DNA of 64,000 nucleotides from Halomicrobium zhouii (GTDB lineage Archaea; Halobacteriota; Halobacteria; Halobacteriales; Haloarculaceae): NCBI RefSeq assembly GCF_900114435.1, contig NZ_FOZK01000004.1, forward strand, positions 124,001 through 188,000. Reading direction: 5' to 3'. A model generated the notes under the pieces. It had not been told where the DNA came from and searched no databases. It worked only from the letters and a program-made list of their open reading frames with translations. Made by a program: the position numbers and the translations under genes. Within the stretch, counting starts at the first letter, position 1. Each line of letters starts with the position of its first letter. This document shows, piece after piece, positions 56,158-64,000 of the stretch.

Positions 56158-57174
56158 TTACTCCTCGAAATCGAACACGTCACGCGGGTTCTCCAGGACC
56201 ACCTGCCGGATGTCGTCGACGTCGATGCCGTAGCGATAGAGTTCGAAGATCGCCCGTTTCAGCGCGAACGGATCGGTCCGCAACACGTTCGCACAGTCCG
56301 TATCGACCATGATCCGGTCGGGGCCGTACTCGTCGATGGCGTTCGCGACGTCGGCGGCGGTGACCCCGATCAGCCAGGAGTGGCCGATGGTGTAGCTCAG
56401 GTAGCAGTCGGTCTGTTCCATCAGCCACTCGGTGTTGTTCCGGTCGGCGTGGGAGGCGACCACTCGCTCTTCGTCCAGCCCGGCCTCGTCGGCGAGTTCG
56501 ACGTCGATCTTCGCCGCTTCCAGCGCGGGATTGTCGGCGTCGATCACCGGGTCCTGGCCGAGGCCGGCGTTCTTCTCGTAGCCCGGCGTCCCCGGCGGTC
56601 GCTGGTACTCGCGGCGACTGTCGGTCGTCGTGTTCGGCGTGTGGAGAATCACGGGCAGGTCGTGGTCGGCGGCCAGTTCCATCTGCGCCCCGACGACGGC
56701 GCGCTGGCCGGCCAGATCCCACCGACTGACGTGCTGTGAGGGCGTGACGCCCGTCTCGCCCACCGCCACCACCTCGTCGAGTTCGCAGTAGTCGGCCATC
56801 GCGTCCAGCAGTTCGTCGGGGTTCTCGATGCGGACCCCGGTGTGGATTCCCAGGCCGAGTTTGGCCTCGAAGAAGTGGTCCCGCTCGATGGCGCCCCGGC
56901 GGTTGATCGCGTCGTCCCAGAGGAACCGGACGTCGTCGGCCGCGACCGGTTTGTACGGCGTCCAGTGGTAGCCCGACGCGACCATGAGCATCGACCGGCA
57001 CCCCGAGAGGGCGTACCGCTCCCGGTCCGCCCACGAGAGCGTGTGTGCGTGGTTGTGCGGGTCTATCCAGGGGAGAGTGAGCAGTTCCCGGGGCAGGTCG
57101 TCGGCCTGGTCGCCGACAGCGTCGTCGAGGTGTGCTGCGTCGGTCGGTCGTTTCGTGGGGTGAGGTGGCGTCAT
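56158..57174 (-). CDS. TatD-like metal-dependent hydrolase
   Basis: A 338-residue protein. WIDPHNHAHTLSW is the HxH start, EVVAVGETGVTPSQ is the central acid, DLPVILHTPNTTTD and VVASHADRNNTEW give further histidines, and PDRIMVDTDCANVLRTDPF is the closing aspartate. It is the TatD/PHP-like class but is not clearly a nuclease, and other amidohydrolase substrates are possible. The ATG at 57174 avoids a 53-codon low-complexity extension. The operator at 57340 is 166 bases upstream. Confidence 0.82.
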   Translation of the reverse strand: MTPPHPTKRPTDAAHLDDAVGDQADDLPRELLTLPWIDPHNHAHTLSWADRERYALSGCRSMLMVASGYHWTPYKPVAADDVRFLWDDAINRRGAIERDHFFEAKLGLGIHTGVRIENPDELLDAMADYCELDEVVAVGETGVTPSQHVSRWDLAGQRAVVGAQMELAADHDLPVILHTPNTTTDSRREYQRPPGTPGYEKNAGLGQDPVIDADNPALEAAKIDVELADEAGLDEERVVASHADRNNTEWLMEQTDCYLSYTIGHSWLIGVTAADVANAIDEYGPDRIMVDTDCANVLRTDPFALKRAIFELYRYGIDVDDIRQVVLENPRDVFDFEE

Positions 57175-57339
57175 TGGTGGGATGGTGTCAGTGGTGCGGC
57201 AACGTCGTCGGTGGAGTGGCGTAGTCGGTGCAGTAGTGTCGGTGGTGGAGTGTCGGTGGTGAGGAGTGGTGACCGGGCCGGGAGCGGCCTCGGCGCGGGT
57301 GAATCGTCGTGTGCCGGTTGCGGCCCCTCTCACTTAGAT

Positions 57340-57355
57340 TTTACAGTCTGGTAAA
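57340..57355. promoter_or_regulatory. TetR-type operator upstream of the BNR gene
   Basis: TTTACAGTCTGGTAAA has arms TTTACa/GGTAAA around GTCT (one mismatch), 34-49 bases upstream of the ATG at 57389. Read in reverse it is TTTACCAGACTGTAAA, matching the site at 51686 closely. It also faces the divergent gene at 57174. Confidence 0.75.
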
Positions 57356-57388
57356 CGCTTATTAGGAGTGCAACGTACACGTTCACGT

Positions 57389-58441
57389 ATGACACTATTG
57401 ATCGGGACAGACGAGGGCCTGTTCCGGGTTCCGGACGTGCCCTTCGAACGCGAGGAGGCCGAGCAGGTGCTCGACTGCGAGGTGGTGACGGCCGTGAAGT
57501 CCTGGGACCACACCGAGGGCGTGTTCGTCGCGTCCTCGACCGGGGCGTACCGCTCGCGCGACGGCGGACAGACGTGGGAGGATCTGGGCGTCCCGCTCGG
57601 GGACCGGTTCTGGCACGCCGGCCAGAGCGAGGTGTGGTCCATCCTGGCGACGAGCGACGGCGCGCTCTACGCCGGGACGAACGACCCCTACCTGTTCCGC
57701 TCCGTCGACGACGGCGAGACGTGGTCGGAGCTGAAGGGGTTCCGCGAGCTGCCCTCCCGGGGTCACTGGGAGTCGCCCATCGACCCCCACTACGCGCGGC
57801 TGCGGGCGCTGGAGACGGTCCCCGGGCGACCGGAGACGCTGATCGCCGGCGTCGAGGCGGGCGGGATCCACCTGAGTCACGACGGCGGCCGGACGTGGGT
57901 CGACCGGCGCGACGCCATCGTCGACGACGTCCACCAGGTCCTCCCCATCTCGGAGGACGTCTGGCTCGCCGCGACCGGCTATCTCGACCACGACCTGGAG
58001 AACCTGGGCCTCGGACACGCGGTCGGCGAGGGCGGGCTCTGGCGGACGACGGACGCCGGCGACTCCTGGGACCGGATCGACGGGGGCACCGACTTCTCCT
58101 ACATCAGGGAGGTGTTCGTCCACGACGGCACCGTCTTCTTCGGCGGCGGCGAGGAGGCCCCGCCCGCCTGGGTGAACGACGAGCACGGGGTCGCCCTGTT
58201 CGAGTCGACGAACTTCGGCCGGGACTGGGAGCGCGTCGCCTACCCCGGCGAGCCCCACGAGGTCGTCGAGACGTGGGCCGTCCACGACGGCGACGTGATC
58301 TGCGGGTCCGGGCTCTTCGACGTCCCCGACCAGCGCGACGACGTCGAGGGCCGGGTCATGCGGCGGACCGACGACGGGGAGTACGAGACGGTCGGGCGCG
58401 TCAGTGCCAACGTCAGCCGGCTCGGGGTGGTCGAGGCGTGA
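57389..58441 (+). CDS. BNR/Asp-box repeat protein (sialidase-like propeller)
   Basis: A 350-residue beta-propeller with five Asp boxes: SRDGGQTW, SVDDGETW, SHDGGRTW, TTDAGDSW and STNFGRDW. No signal peptide is present, so it is cytoplasmic and unlikely to be a secreted sialidase. Such proteins occur in operons for catabolic enzymes with unknown roles. It overlaps the DoxX gene by four bases (GTGA). Confidence 0.85.
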   Translation: MTLLIGTDEGLFRVPDVPFEREEAEQVLDCEVVTAVKSWDHTEGVFVASSTGAYRSRDGGQTWEDLGVPLGDRFWHAGQSEVWSILATSDGALYAGTNDPYLFRSVDDGETWSELKGFRELPSRGHWESPIDPHYARLRALETVPGRPETLIAGVEAGGIHLSHDGGRTWVDRRDAIVDDVHQVLPISEDVWLAATGYLDHDLENLGLGHAVGEGGLWRTTDAGDSWDRIDGGTDFSYIREVFVHDGTVFFGGGEEAPPAWVNDEHGVALFESTNFGRDWERVAYPGEPHEVVETWAVHDGDVICGSGLFDVPDQRDDVEGRVMRRTDDGEYETVGRVSANVSRLGVVEA

Positions 58442-58833
58442 CCGACGCCGACGCGGCCGGGAGTCCGCCGTCCGCACTGGGCCGGGCGCTGTACGCCGGT
58501 ATCCTCGCGTACATGGCCGTCGACGGGTTCCGGAACAACGACAAGCGCGTCGCCATCGCCGAGGAGAAGGGCGTCCCGATGGCGGCCGTCTCCGTCCCGT
58601 TCGTCACCGGCATGCTGCTGGTCGCCAACCTCGGTATTCTGCTCTGGAAGTTCCCGCGGGCCTCGGCCGGCGCGCTGGTCGTGTTCTTCCTCGGGACGAC
58701 GCCGGCCATCCACGACTTCTGGACGATGGAGGGACAGGAACGCCAGGCGAACAAGATCAACTTCCTCAAGAACGTCGCGCTGCTGGGCGGCGCGGTCATC
58801 CTGCTGGACGAGGCAAGCAAGCGGGGAGAGTAG
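58438..58833 (+). CDS. DoxX-family small membrane protein
   Basis: A 131-residue protein starting GTG (58438) that overlaps the BNR stop. Helices lie at about 15-30, 50-72, 78-96 and 108-124; RALYAGILAYMAVDGFRNNDKRV and the NKINFLKNVALLGGAVILL segment are the DoxX pattern. DoxX is known from thiosulfate:quinone oxidoreductase and thioredoxin-reductase-like contexts, but its role in this catabolic operon is unknown. Confidence 0.8.
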   Translation: MTDADAAGSPPSALGRALYAGILAYMAVDGFRNNDKRVAIAEEKGVPMAAVSVPFVTGMLLVANLGILLWKFPRASAGALVVFFLGTTPAIHDFWTMEGQERQANKINFLKNVALLGGAVILLDEASKRGE

Positions 58834-59110
58834 TCCGAATCGAGTCCGGATTTCAATTCGCAGACGGGGGGTCAGTGGGCCCGAAAACGCCGCACCGGCC
58901 GCCGGTGCCGACAGCGTCCGGTTCGAGCTTTCTTCCCGATCAGGCACAGTTGAATTTGGAATATCATTTATGGCTCCACGTCGAGTGGCACTGTATGAGC
59001 CCTGATAGCGAAACGTGCAACCGGCAGTCCTCCGCGCGCCCCCTCCCTCGTCGTCGGTATCGCCGTCGACCAGCGACCGGCCGCGAGGCGGCCACCAGCG
59101 GGGTCGCCCG

Positions 59111-60325
59111 ATGACCAGGTCCCGAACCCTGCGAGTACTCGTCGTCTGCGCCGTGCTCGTCGGCGCGGGGGTCGCCGCGACGGCCGTCGTGGCCGCCCAG
59201 ACCGACGTCCAGATCTCGTCGGTGTCGGTGACGTCGAACGAGACCGTGACGGGCGAGCCCGTCACCCTGGAGACGACGGTGTCGAACCTCCAGAGCAGTA
59301 ACGGGAGCGTCTACATCACCGACATCTACCTCCGGACGTCGGGCGATGCCAGCACCCGACAACGGATCGAGGACGTCGGGTCGGTCCCGCCGGGCGGCTC
59401 GGTCACCATCCCGCTGACGACGACCTTCGAGAAGGCCGGCGAGAAGCGCCTCACCGCCCACGTCGTCGTCCGGGACCAGGACGGGAACCACAACTCCTAC
59501 GAGTACCCGGTGTACGTCGACGTCGAGGACCCGGTCGTCAAGGCGGATATCTCGACGCGGACGGCGGGCAACCAGTCGGGGGCCACCGAGGTCTCGCTGA
59601 CGAACTTCGGCAACACGGAGCTGTCGGACGTCGAGATCGCAGCGAGCGCGGACGGCGAGGAATTCGACCGGAACTTCCTGTTCGACGTGGCGCCGGGATC
59701 GAGCCAGACCACCACGTTCGACACGGAGAACGTCTCGTCCGACCGGGTCACGTTCACGGCGACCTACACGGCGGCGGGCCAGAGCCACACCACCGAAGAG
59801 ACGGTCAACCTGCAGAACGTCAAGCAGGTCGACGGCGAGATTCGGCTGACCGGCGTCGAGACGACGCGCACCGGGTCGCGTGTCACCGTCGAGGGTGACG
59901 CCGCGAACATCGGGAGCACCGACACCGAGTCCGTGCTCGTCAGCATCCCGAACGCCAGCGGCGTGCGCCCCGTGGCGCCGTCGGGCGAGTACTTCATCGG
60001 CGCCATCGAGGCCAGCGAGTTCGCGACCTTCGAGCTGACCGGTGAGGTCGACGCCGGGACGTCGACGGTCCCGATCGAGATCACCTACATCGTCGACGGC
60101 GAGCGTGTGACCACGACGCAGGACGTCAACGTCGGGTCCGGCGGTGGGGCCGGCGCCGCCACCGGTGGTGACGGGCAGCCCGGCGGCGAGGGGCAGAACC
60201 CCGCCAGCGGGACCGGCGGACCGGACGAACAGCCCAGCTCGAGCGGCCTCCCGCTGCTTCCCATCGGCGTCGTCCTCGTGATCCTCGCGGTGGCCGGCGT
60301 CGCGGTGTTCCTCTGGCGACGATGA
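59111..60325 (+). CDS. Secreted CARDB-type protein with C-terminal membrane anchor
   Basis: A 404-residue exported protein. Residues 1-29 are a Sec-type leader (RTLRVLVVCAVLVGAGVAATAVVAAQ). Three CARDB/Ig-like beta domains follow with Ser/Thr/Asp-rich strands; a low-complexity Gly-rich linker (about 340-372) precedes the C-terminal helix LPLLPIGVVLVILAVAGVAVFLWRR. It is the first gene of an operon with a MacB-like ABC exporter, whose periplasmic partner it could be. The ATG overlaps the next gene only at its stop. Confidence 0.84.
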   Translation: MTRSRTLRVLVVCAVLVGAGVAATAVVAAQTDVQISSVSVTSNETVTGEPVTLETTVSNLQSSNGSVYITDIYLRTSGDASTRQRIEDVGSVPPGGSVTIPLTTTFEKAGEKRLTAHVVVRDQDGNHNSYEYPVYVDVEDPVVKADISTRTAGNQSGATEVSLTNFGNTELSDVEIAASADGEEFDRNFLFDVAPGSSQTTTFDTENVSSDRVTFTATYTAAGQSHTTEETVNLQNVKQVDGEIRLTGVETTRTGSRVTVEGDAANIGSTDTESVLVSIPNASGVRPVAPSGEYFIGAIEASEFATFELTGEVDAGTSTVPIEITYIVDGERVTTTQDVNVGSGGGAGAATGGDGQPGGEGQNPASGTGGPDEQPSSSGLPLLPIGVVLVILAVAGVAVFLWRR

Positions 60326-60999
60326 ACGTCATCGAACTCGAGGACGTCGTCAAGCGCTACAAGAGCGGCGAGGAGATAATCGAGGCGCTGAAGGGCGTCG
60401 ATTTCCAGGCCGACCGCGGCGAGATGGTCACCGTGATCGGACCGTCCGGCTCCGGGAAGAGCACGATGCTCAACATCATCGGCCTGCTGGACACGCCGAC
60501 AGAGGGGACGGTCCGGCTCGACGGCCGGAACGTGACCGACTTCAGCGAGGACGAACTCACCGAGGAGCGCCGGTCGGGCATCGGCTTCGTCTTCCAAGAC
60601 TTCCACCTGCTGCCGATGCTCACCGCGACCGAGAACGTCGAACTGCCCTCGATGTGGGACACCAGCGTCGACCGGCACGACCGGGCCATCGACCTGCTGG
60701 AGCGGGTCGGCCTCGGCGACCGGCTCGACCACACGCCGAAACAGCTCTCCGGCGGCCAGAAACAGCGCGTCGCCATCGCTCGCGCGCTCATCAACGAACC
60801 CGACATCCTGCTGGCCGACGAGCCGACGGGGAACCTCGACCAGGACACCGGCGAGACCATCCTCGAGGAGCTGACCCGACTGAAAGAGGAGGAGGACGTC
60901 GCCATCGTCGCGGTCACGCACGACGAGCAGATGCTCGAGTACACCGACAGCACGGTCCGTATCGTCGACGGCGTGATCCAGGAGGTGGTCCCCGCGTGA
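60322..60999 (+). CDS. ABC transporter ATP-binding protein (LolD/MacB-like)
   Basis: A 225-residue ATPase. Walker A GPSGSGKST (about 41-49), Q-loop VFQDFHLLP, signature LSGGQKQRVAIARAL, Walker B ILLADEPTG and H-loop VAVTHDEQ are all present. It belongs to the MacB/LolD group, which pumps lipoproteins, peptides or macrolides. It overlaps the CARDB gene (ATGA) and the permease gene (GTGA), so three genes are coupled. Confidence 0.94.
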   Translation: MNVIELEDVVKRYKSGEEIIEALKGVDFQADRGEMVTVIGPSGSGKSTMLNIIGLLDTPTEGTVRLDGRNVTDFSEDELTEERRSGIGFVFQDFHLLPMLTATENVELPSMWDTSVDRHDRAIDLLERVGLGDRLDHTPKQLSGGQKQRVAIARALINEPDILLADEPTGNLDQDTGETILEELTRLKEEEDVAIVAVTHDEQMLEYTDSTVRIVDGVIQEVVPA

Positions 61000-62141
61000 G
61001 CGTCGCGGACGTCCTCTGGCGGTTCCCCAGCGCCCTGATGGCCTGGCGCAACCTCGGCCGGAACCGGGTCCGGACGGGACTGGCCGCGCTCGGCATCGTC
61101 ATCGGCGTCATCGCCATCGCGTCGCTCGGCATGGCGGGCGCCGCCATCCAGCAGCAGGCGACGACGGACCTGGGTGGCCTGGCGAGCGAGGTAACGGTCC
61201 GGATCGGCGAGGACAGCGAGACCGACGGGCTGACCGACGACCAGGTCGCCGAGATGCGAGCTATCGCCGGCGACGCGCCCGTCGTTCCCCAGAAGACCAA
61301 CTCGACGAGGCTCACCTCCCGGAGCGGCGAGGAGGTGTTCGTGAGCGTCACCGCGGTAGAGCAGGCGAACGTGCTGTACAACGTGACGACGGGGGACTCG
61401 CCCGACCGCCTGGAGTCCGGCGCGCTGATCAGCGCCAGTACGGCCGAACAGCTCGGGCTCGAGATCGGCGACCCCGTCGAGTACGACGGCCGCCTCTACC
61501 GCATCCGCGGGCTCATCGGTTCGAGCCAGGGGTTCGGGGGCGGCGGCAACGAACTCGTGTTGCCGCTCTCGGCGCTCTCCGACCAGCAGTACTACGACTC
61601 GGTGACGATCGAGGCGTCGGACGGCGACCAGGCCACCGCCATCTCGGACGGCCTCGAGGAGCGGTTCAACGAGGGGGACGAAGAGGTGATCAGCGTCACC
61701 AACTTCGCCAGCGTCCAGGAGAACATCGACTCGTTCCTGAACACGCTCAACCTGGCGCTGCTGGGGATCGGATCGATATCGCTGGTCGTCGCGAGCGTGG
61801 CTATCCTCAACGTCATGCTAATGAGCACGATCGAACGCCGGGGTGAGATCGGCGTCCTCCGGGCCGTCGGGATCCGTCGCGGCGAGGTCCTCCGGATGAT
61901 CCTCACCGAGGCCGCCTTCCTGGGCGTCATCGGCGGGCTGGTCGGCGCCCTCGTCTCGCTCGGCGTCGGCATGCTCATGTTCGATCTGATCGCCGACGAC
62001 GCGTTGCTCGTGTTCGGCTGGTCCAGCTTCCGGTACCTCTTCTACGGCTTCGGGTTCGCGGTGTTCGCGAGCCTGCTGAGCGGGCTCTACCCGGCCTGGA
62101 AGGCAGCCAACGACCGCCCGGTCGACGCGCTCAGGGGCTGA
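60996..62141 (+). CDS. MacB/FtsX-family ABC permease
   Basis: A 381-residue permease. The N-terminal helix (MAWRNLGRNRVRTGLAALGIVIGVIAIASLGMAGAA) leads to a large extracytoplasmic domain (about 55-260), and the C-terminal three-helix FtsX core is SIERRGEIGVLRAVGIRRGEVLRMILTEAAFLG then YPAWKAANDRPVDALRG. The GTG at 60996 overlaps the ATPase stop. It uses mechanotransmission, not a pore through the membrane. Confidence 0.92.
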   Translation: MSVADVLWRFPSALMAWRNLGRNRVRTGLAALGIVIGVIAIASLGMAGAAIQQQATTDLGGLASEVTVRIGEDSETDGLTDDQVAEMRAIAGDAPVVPQKTNSTRLTSRSGEEVFVSVTAVEQANVLYNVTTGDSPDRLESGALISASTAEQLGLEIGDPVEYDGRLYRIRGLIGSSQGFGGGGNELVLPLSALSDQQYYDSVTIEASDGDQATAISDGLEERFNEGDEEVISVTNFASVQENIDSFLNTLNLALLGIGSISLVVASVAILNVMLMSTIERRGEIGVLRAVGIRRGEVLRMILTEAAFLGVIGGLVGALVSLGVGMLMFDLIADDALLVFGWSSFRYLFYGFGFAVFASLLSGLYPAWKAANDRPVDALRG

Positions 62142-62236
62142 GCGAGCCGATTCCGGCCGGGATGTCGACGATAGCCGAACGCCAAACGTCCACCAGCGAC
62201 CACAGGTCTATCCGGCTCCGGTGCCAAAAATGTAGA

Positions 62237-62836
62237 ATGGCAGATAACAAATCGGGTCGAGACAAACAGGCCGACGACGAAGAGCGGCGCCAGCGGGAGC
62301 GTGCTATCGAAACCGAGCTGGAACGCGGCGACGAACCCGAGCCGCCGGTCGACGAGGCGAACCTCGACGACGTCGAGTCGGACCTCGAGGCGGTGTCGTT
62401 CCCGGCGACGGGGGCAGACGTCGTCGCGGCCATCGGCGACCGCGAGGTCGACGCGACCGACGAAAGCTACGCGGTCGCGGAGCTGGTCCCCGACTCGGAC
62501 GCGGAGACGTTCGCGGCGCCCACCGACGTCCGGATCCGGGTCCAGCGACCGACGATCGCGACGGCCATGAAACGCGTCGTCGAAGCCACCGACCGACTGT
62601 CCGGCGCGGACCTCGGCAGGTCACAGCGCGACGCCTACGAGAAGACGTTCCGGGAACTCGCGGCAATCGACGCGGACGACGACGACGAGGGAATCCGGGT
62701 CATACGCGACTGGATCGTCGAGCAGATCCGCGAGAAGGAGAAGCTACCCGGATCCCGGGCAGTGCGCCGCGAAGCAGCGGATTTCTGCCGGTCGAACGGC
62801 TACGAGGTCCGGGACGACGAGTGGCTCGGCGTCTAG
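62237..62836 (+). CDS. DUF5789 family protein
   Basis: A 199-residue acidic protein. The N-terminus is a charged helix (MADNKSGRDKQADDEERRQRERAIETEL), then AVSFPATGADVVAAIGDREVDATDESYAVAELVPDSDAETFAAPTDVRIRVQRPTIATAMKRV is the DUF5789 pattern, and the C-terminus is helical. The function is unknown. It is co-directional with, and 95 bases downstream of, the permease. Confidence 0.78.
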   Translation: MADNKSGRDKQADDEERRQRERAIETELERGDEPEPPVDEANLDDVESDLEAVSFPATGADVVAAIGDREVDATDESYAVAELVPDSDAETFAAPTDVRIRVQRPTIATAMKRVVEATDRLSGADLGRSQRDAYEKTFRELAAIDADDDDEGIRVIRDWIVEQIREKEKLPGSRAVRREAADFCRSNGYEVRDDEWLGV

Positions 62837-62848
62837 TCTGTCGGGCGG

Positions 62849-63202
62849 TCAGTCGAGCGCGGGCTGTTCGGTCGAGCGTTCGAGTCCATCGGCGTTCGAA
62901 GACGTGACTGCGACCGTCCCGTAGCTGTACACGGTGATCTCGTCCTCGCCGACGGTAAACGAGACCGTGACGTCACCGTTGGTGCCACTCCGAACCCGGG
63001 TGAGCGAGTCGAGGGCGTCCGGGTCGACAGACTCGTAGAGCGGTGAGAGTTCGATCGGGGCGCAGTCCCGTACCGCAGACAGCAACGCGGTGACTGCCGC
63101 ACTCGCAGAGGTACGTTGCTGGTCGAACTCCGCCCTGTACGTCCCCGAGTCGCGGTCGAACGTCAGCGACTCCAGTTCGGTATTCGGATAAGTGGCGATC
63201 AA
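62849..63202 (-). CDS. HalOD1 output-domain protein
   Basis: A 117-residue protein with SASAAVTALLSAVRDCAPIELSPLYESVDPDALDSL then GDVTVSFTVGEDEITVYSYGTVAV, the HalOD1 layout. The start is a TTG at 63202, since no ATG fits. It is convergent to the DUF5789 gene, 13 bases away. TACTGTACTTAG lies upstream and is faintly like the sulfur-island motif. Confidence 0.75.
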   Translation of the reverse strand: MIATYPNTELESLTFDRDSGTYRAEFDQQRTSASAAVTALLSAVRDCAPIELSPLYESVDPDALDSLTRVRSGTNGDVTVSFTVGEDEITVYSYGTVAVTSSNADGLERSTEQPALD

Positions 63203-63292
63203 AGGAATCTACTGTACTTAGAGACCGAACGCGGTTGATGAACTCCCCTGATTATACAGGAGGTTTTTACGAGTGGTCGACAGTTCACCAGG

Positions 63293-63934
63293 CTACGAGT
63301 TGACCAGCGTGCCGCCGATGAGGCGTCGGTGACCGCGACGGAGGCGCGAGGAGAGCGATTGCTGGCTGATCCCGAGTTCAGACGCCATCTCGTCGAGCGT
63401 CGTCTCGCGGGGTGAGTCGAAGTAGCCGCGTTCGTACGCCAGCACCAGTGCCTCCCGCTGGGCGTCCGTCAGTTCGATGCCGTCGCCCTTGACCGGGAGC
63501 AGCGCGTGGACGGCGGTAATCTCGATAGGGATGTCGTGTTCCTGGCAGAGCGTTCGGAACTCGCTGATCGCCGCCCGATCCTCCCCGCGAACCTCGAAGT
63601 CCCAGCCGTCGCTGGTCCCGACGCCCGTGAGAACGACGACGCTCGCCTCGGCGAGTGCACTCAGGATGCCGAAGTACTCAGACTCCCACTCCGCACGCAT
63701 GAGATATTCGCTATCGACGCTGTCGATGCGTTCGACATCGACGACGCCGGCGTGGGCCTCGAAGGCGGCTTCGACGTCGACCGCGTCCGCGCCACGAACC
63801 CAGAAGTACGGGATGATCATGGTCTCGTGGGGAATGAGCCGCTCCAGTTCGACTGTTACCGTCGGCAGGTTCTCGAAGATCGTTCCCAGCGGGAACTCGT
63901 CGGCCGGGCTGGTGAACTCCAGTACAGTCGCCAT
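63293..63934 (-). CDS. HTH-10 (Bat-type) transcription regulator
   Basis: A 213-residue regulator. Residues 1-150 form the BAT/GAF-HTH-associated sensor (MATVLEFTSPADEFPLGTIFENLPTVTVELERLIP through EITAVHALLPV). The C-terminal HTH-10 is GIELTDAQREALVLAYERGYFDSPRETTLDEMASELGISQQSLSSRLRRGHRRLIGG. The ATG at 63934 avoids a 20-codon upstream extension. The signal is unknown. Confidence 0.86.
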   Translation of the reverse strand: MATVLEFTSPADEFPLGTIFENLPTVTVELERLIPHETMIIPYFWVRGADAVDVEAAFEAHAGVVDVERIDSVDSEYLMRAEWESEYFGILSALAEASVVVLTGVGTSDGWDFEVRGEDRAAISEFRTLCQEHDIPIEITAVHALLPVKGDGIELTDAQREALVLAYERGYFDSPRETTLDEMASELGISQQSLSSRLRRGHRRLIGGTLVNS

Positions 63935-64000
63935 GCGAGCGACTACGCTGCGGACACCGATAGTCCACGTGGGTGAGTCGCGTTCCCGGGTCACGGAACG

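Noticed and set aside
1..64000. tRNA or rRNA genes
   Set aside because: Scanning by eye for T-loop GGTTCGA patterns with matching acceptor ends found none convincing; a tRNA search tool would be decisive.

Overview
The window is haloarchaeal chromosome (class Halobacteria). The signs are high GC, strongly acidic proteins, many start-to-stop overlaps, leaderless-looking promoters and families confined to or typical of haloarchaea (HalOD1, HTH-10/Bat regulators, DUF7342, DUF5789, CGCGG peptides, a DUF7512-like protein). I see no rRNA, tRNA, CRISPR array or complete insertion sequence. I do not assign a genus.

Region 1 (1-9.5 kb) is a stress and redox block: end of a DUF211 gene, VIT-family transporter, flavin-binding protein, three universal stress proteins, MgtC/DUF4010 and VTT membrane proteins, an SDR dehydrogenase, DUF302 and SHOCT proteins, and a trxA-trxB operon. 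Region 2 (9.5-34 kb) is a sulfur and electron-transport island. It holds cytochrome bd oxidase with a small third subunit, a cysteine-bearing HTH regulator, TauE/SafE exporter, paired YeeE/YedE transporters, rhodanese-persulfide dioxygenase, TusA, DsrE, a class V aminotransferase, sulfide:quinone oxidoreductase with TusA and DUF1641, a multicopper oxidase, a CoA-disulfide-reductase-like flavoprotein, a DsbA-like protein with three cysteine-rich membrane proteins, and a second thioredoxin. A phosphate transporter and a likely HTH/TumE-type toxin-antitoxin pair sit inside it.

A short imperfect palindrome around ACAATAnTGT recurs upstream of many island genes (trxA, TauE operon, a Usp, both sides of the rhodanese/TusA divergent promoter, class V aminotransferase, TusA-SQR operon, multicopper oxidase, second thioredoxin) and again, less perfectly, upstream of a distant SoxB-like gene at 48 kb. 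I read this as one thiol/sulfur regulon; the regulator is not proven.

Region 3 (34-47.7 kb) is a mosaic: arsR-acr3-arsC, LUD protein, BASS transporter, MBL hydrolase, peroxiredoxin, then small accessory genes with gene debris (SdhB tail, truncated HEPN-like pair, TauE tail, IS200/IS605-like hairpin) and two paralogous CGCGG/CSCGG RiPP-precursor-like proteins with no radical SAM enzyme in view. Region 4 (48-51 kb) pairs a SoxB-like metallophosphoesterase with a second rhodanese-persulfide dioxygenase.

Region 5 (51.7-58.8 kb) is a catabolic cluster: CoA transferase, TetR repressor, amidohydrolase, FAH-family hydrolase, TatD-like hydrolase, BNR-repeat protein and DoxX protein. Three near-identical TTTACC-N4-GGTAAA operators sit upstream of its transcription units. 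Region 6 (59-64 kb) carries a secreted CARDB-type protein with a MacB-like ABC exporter, then DUF5789, HalOD1 and HTH-10 proteins.
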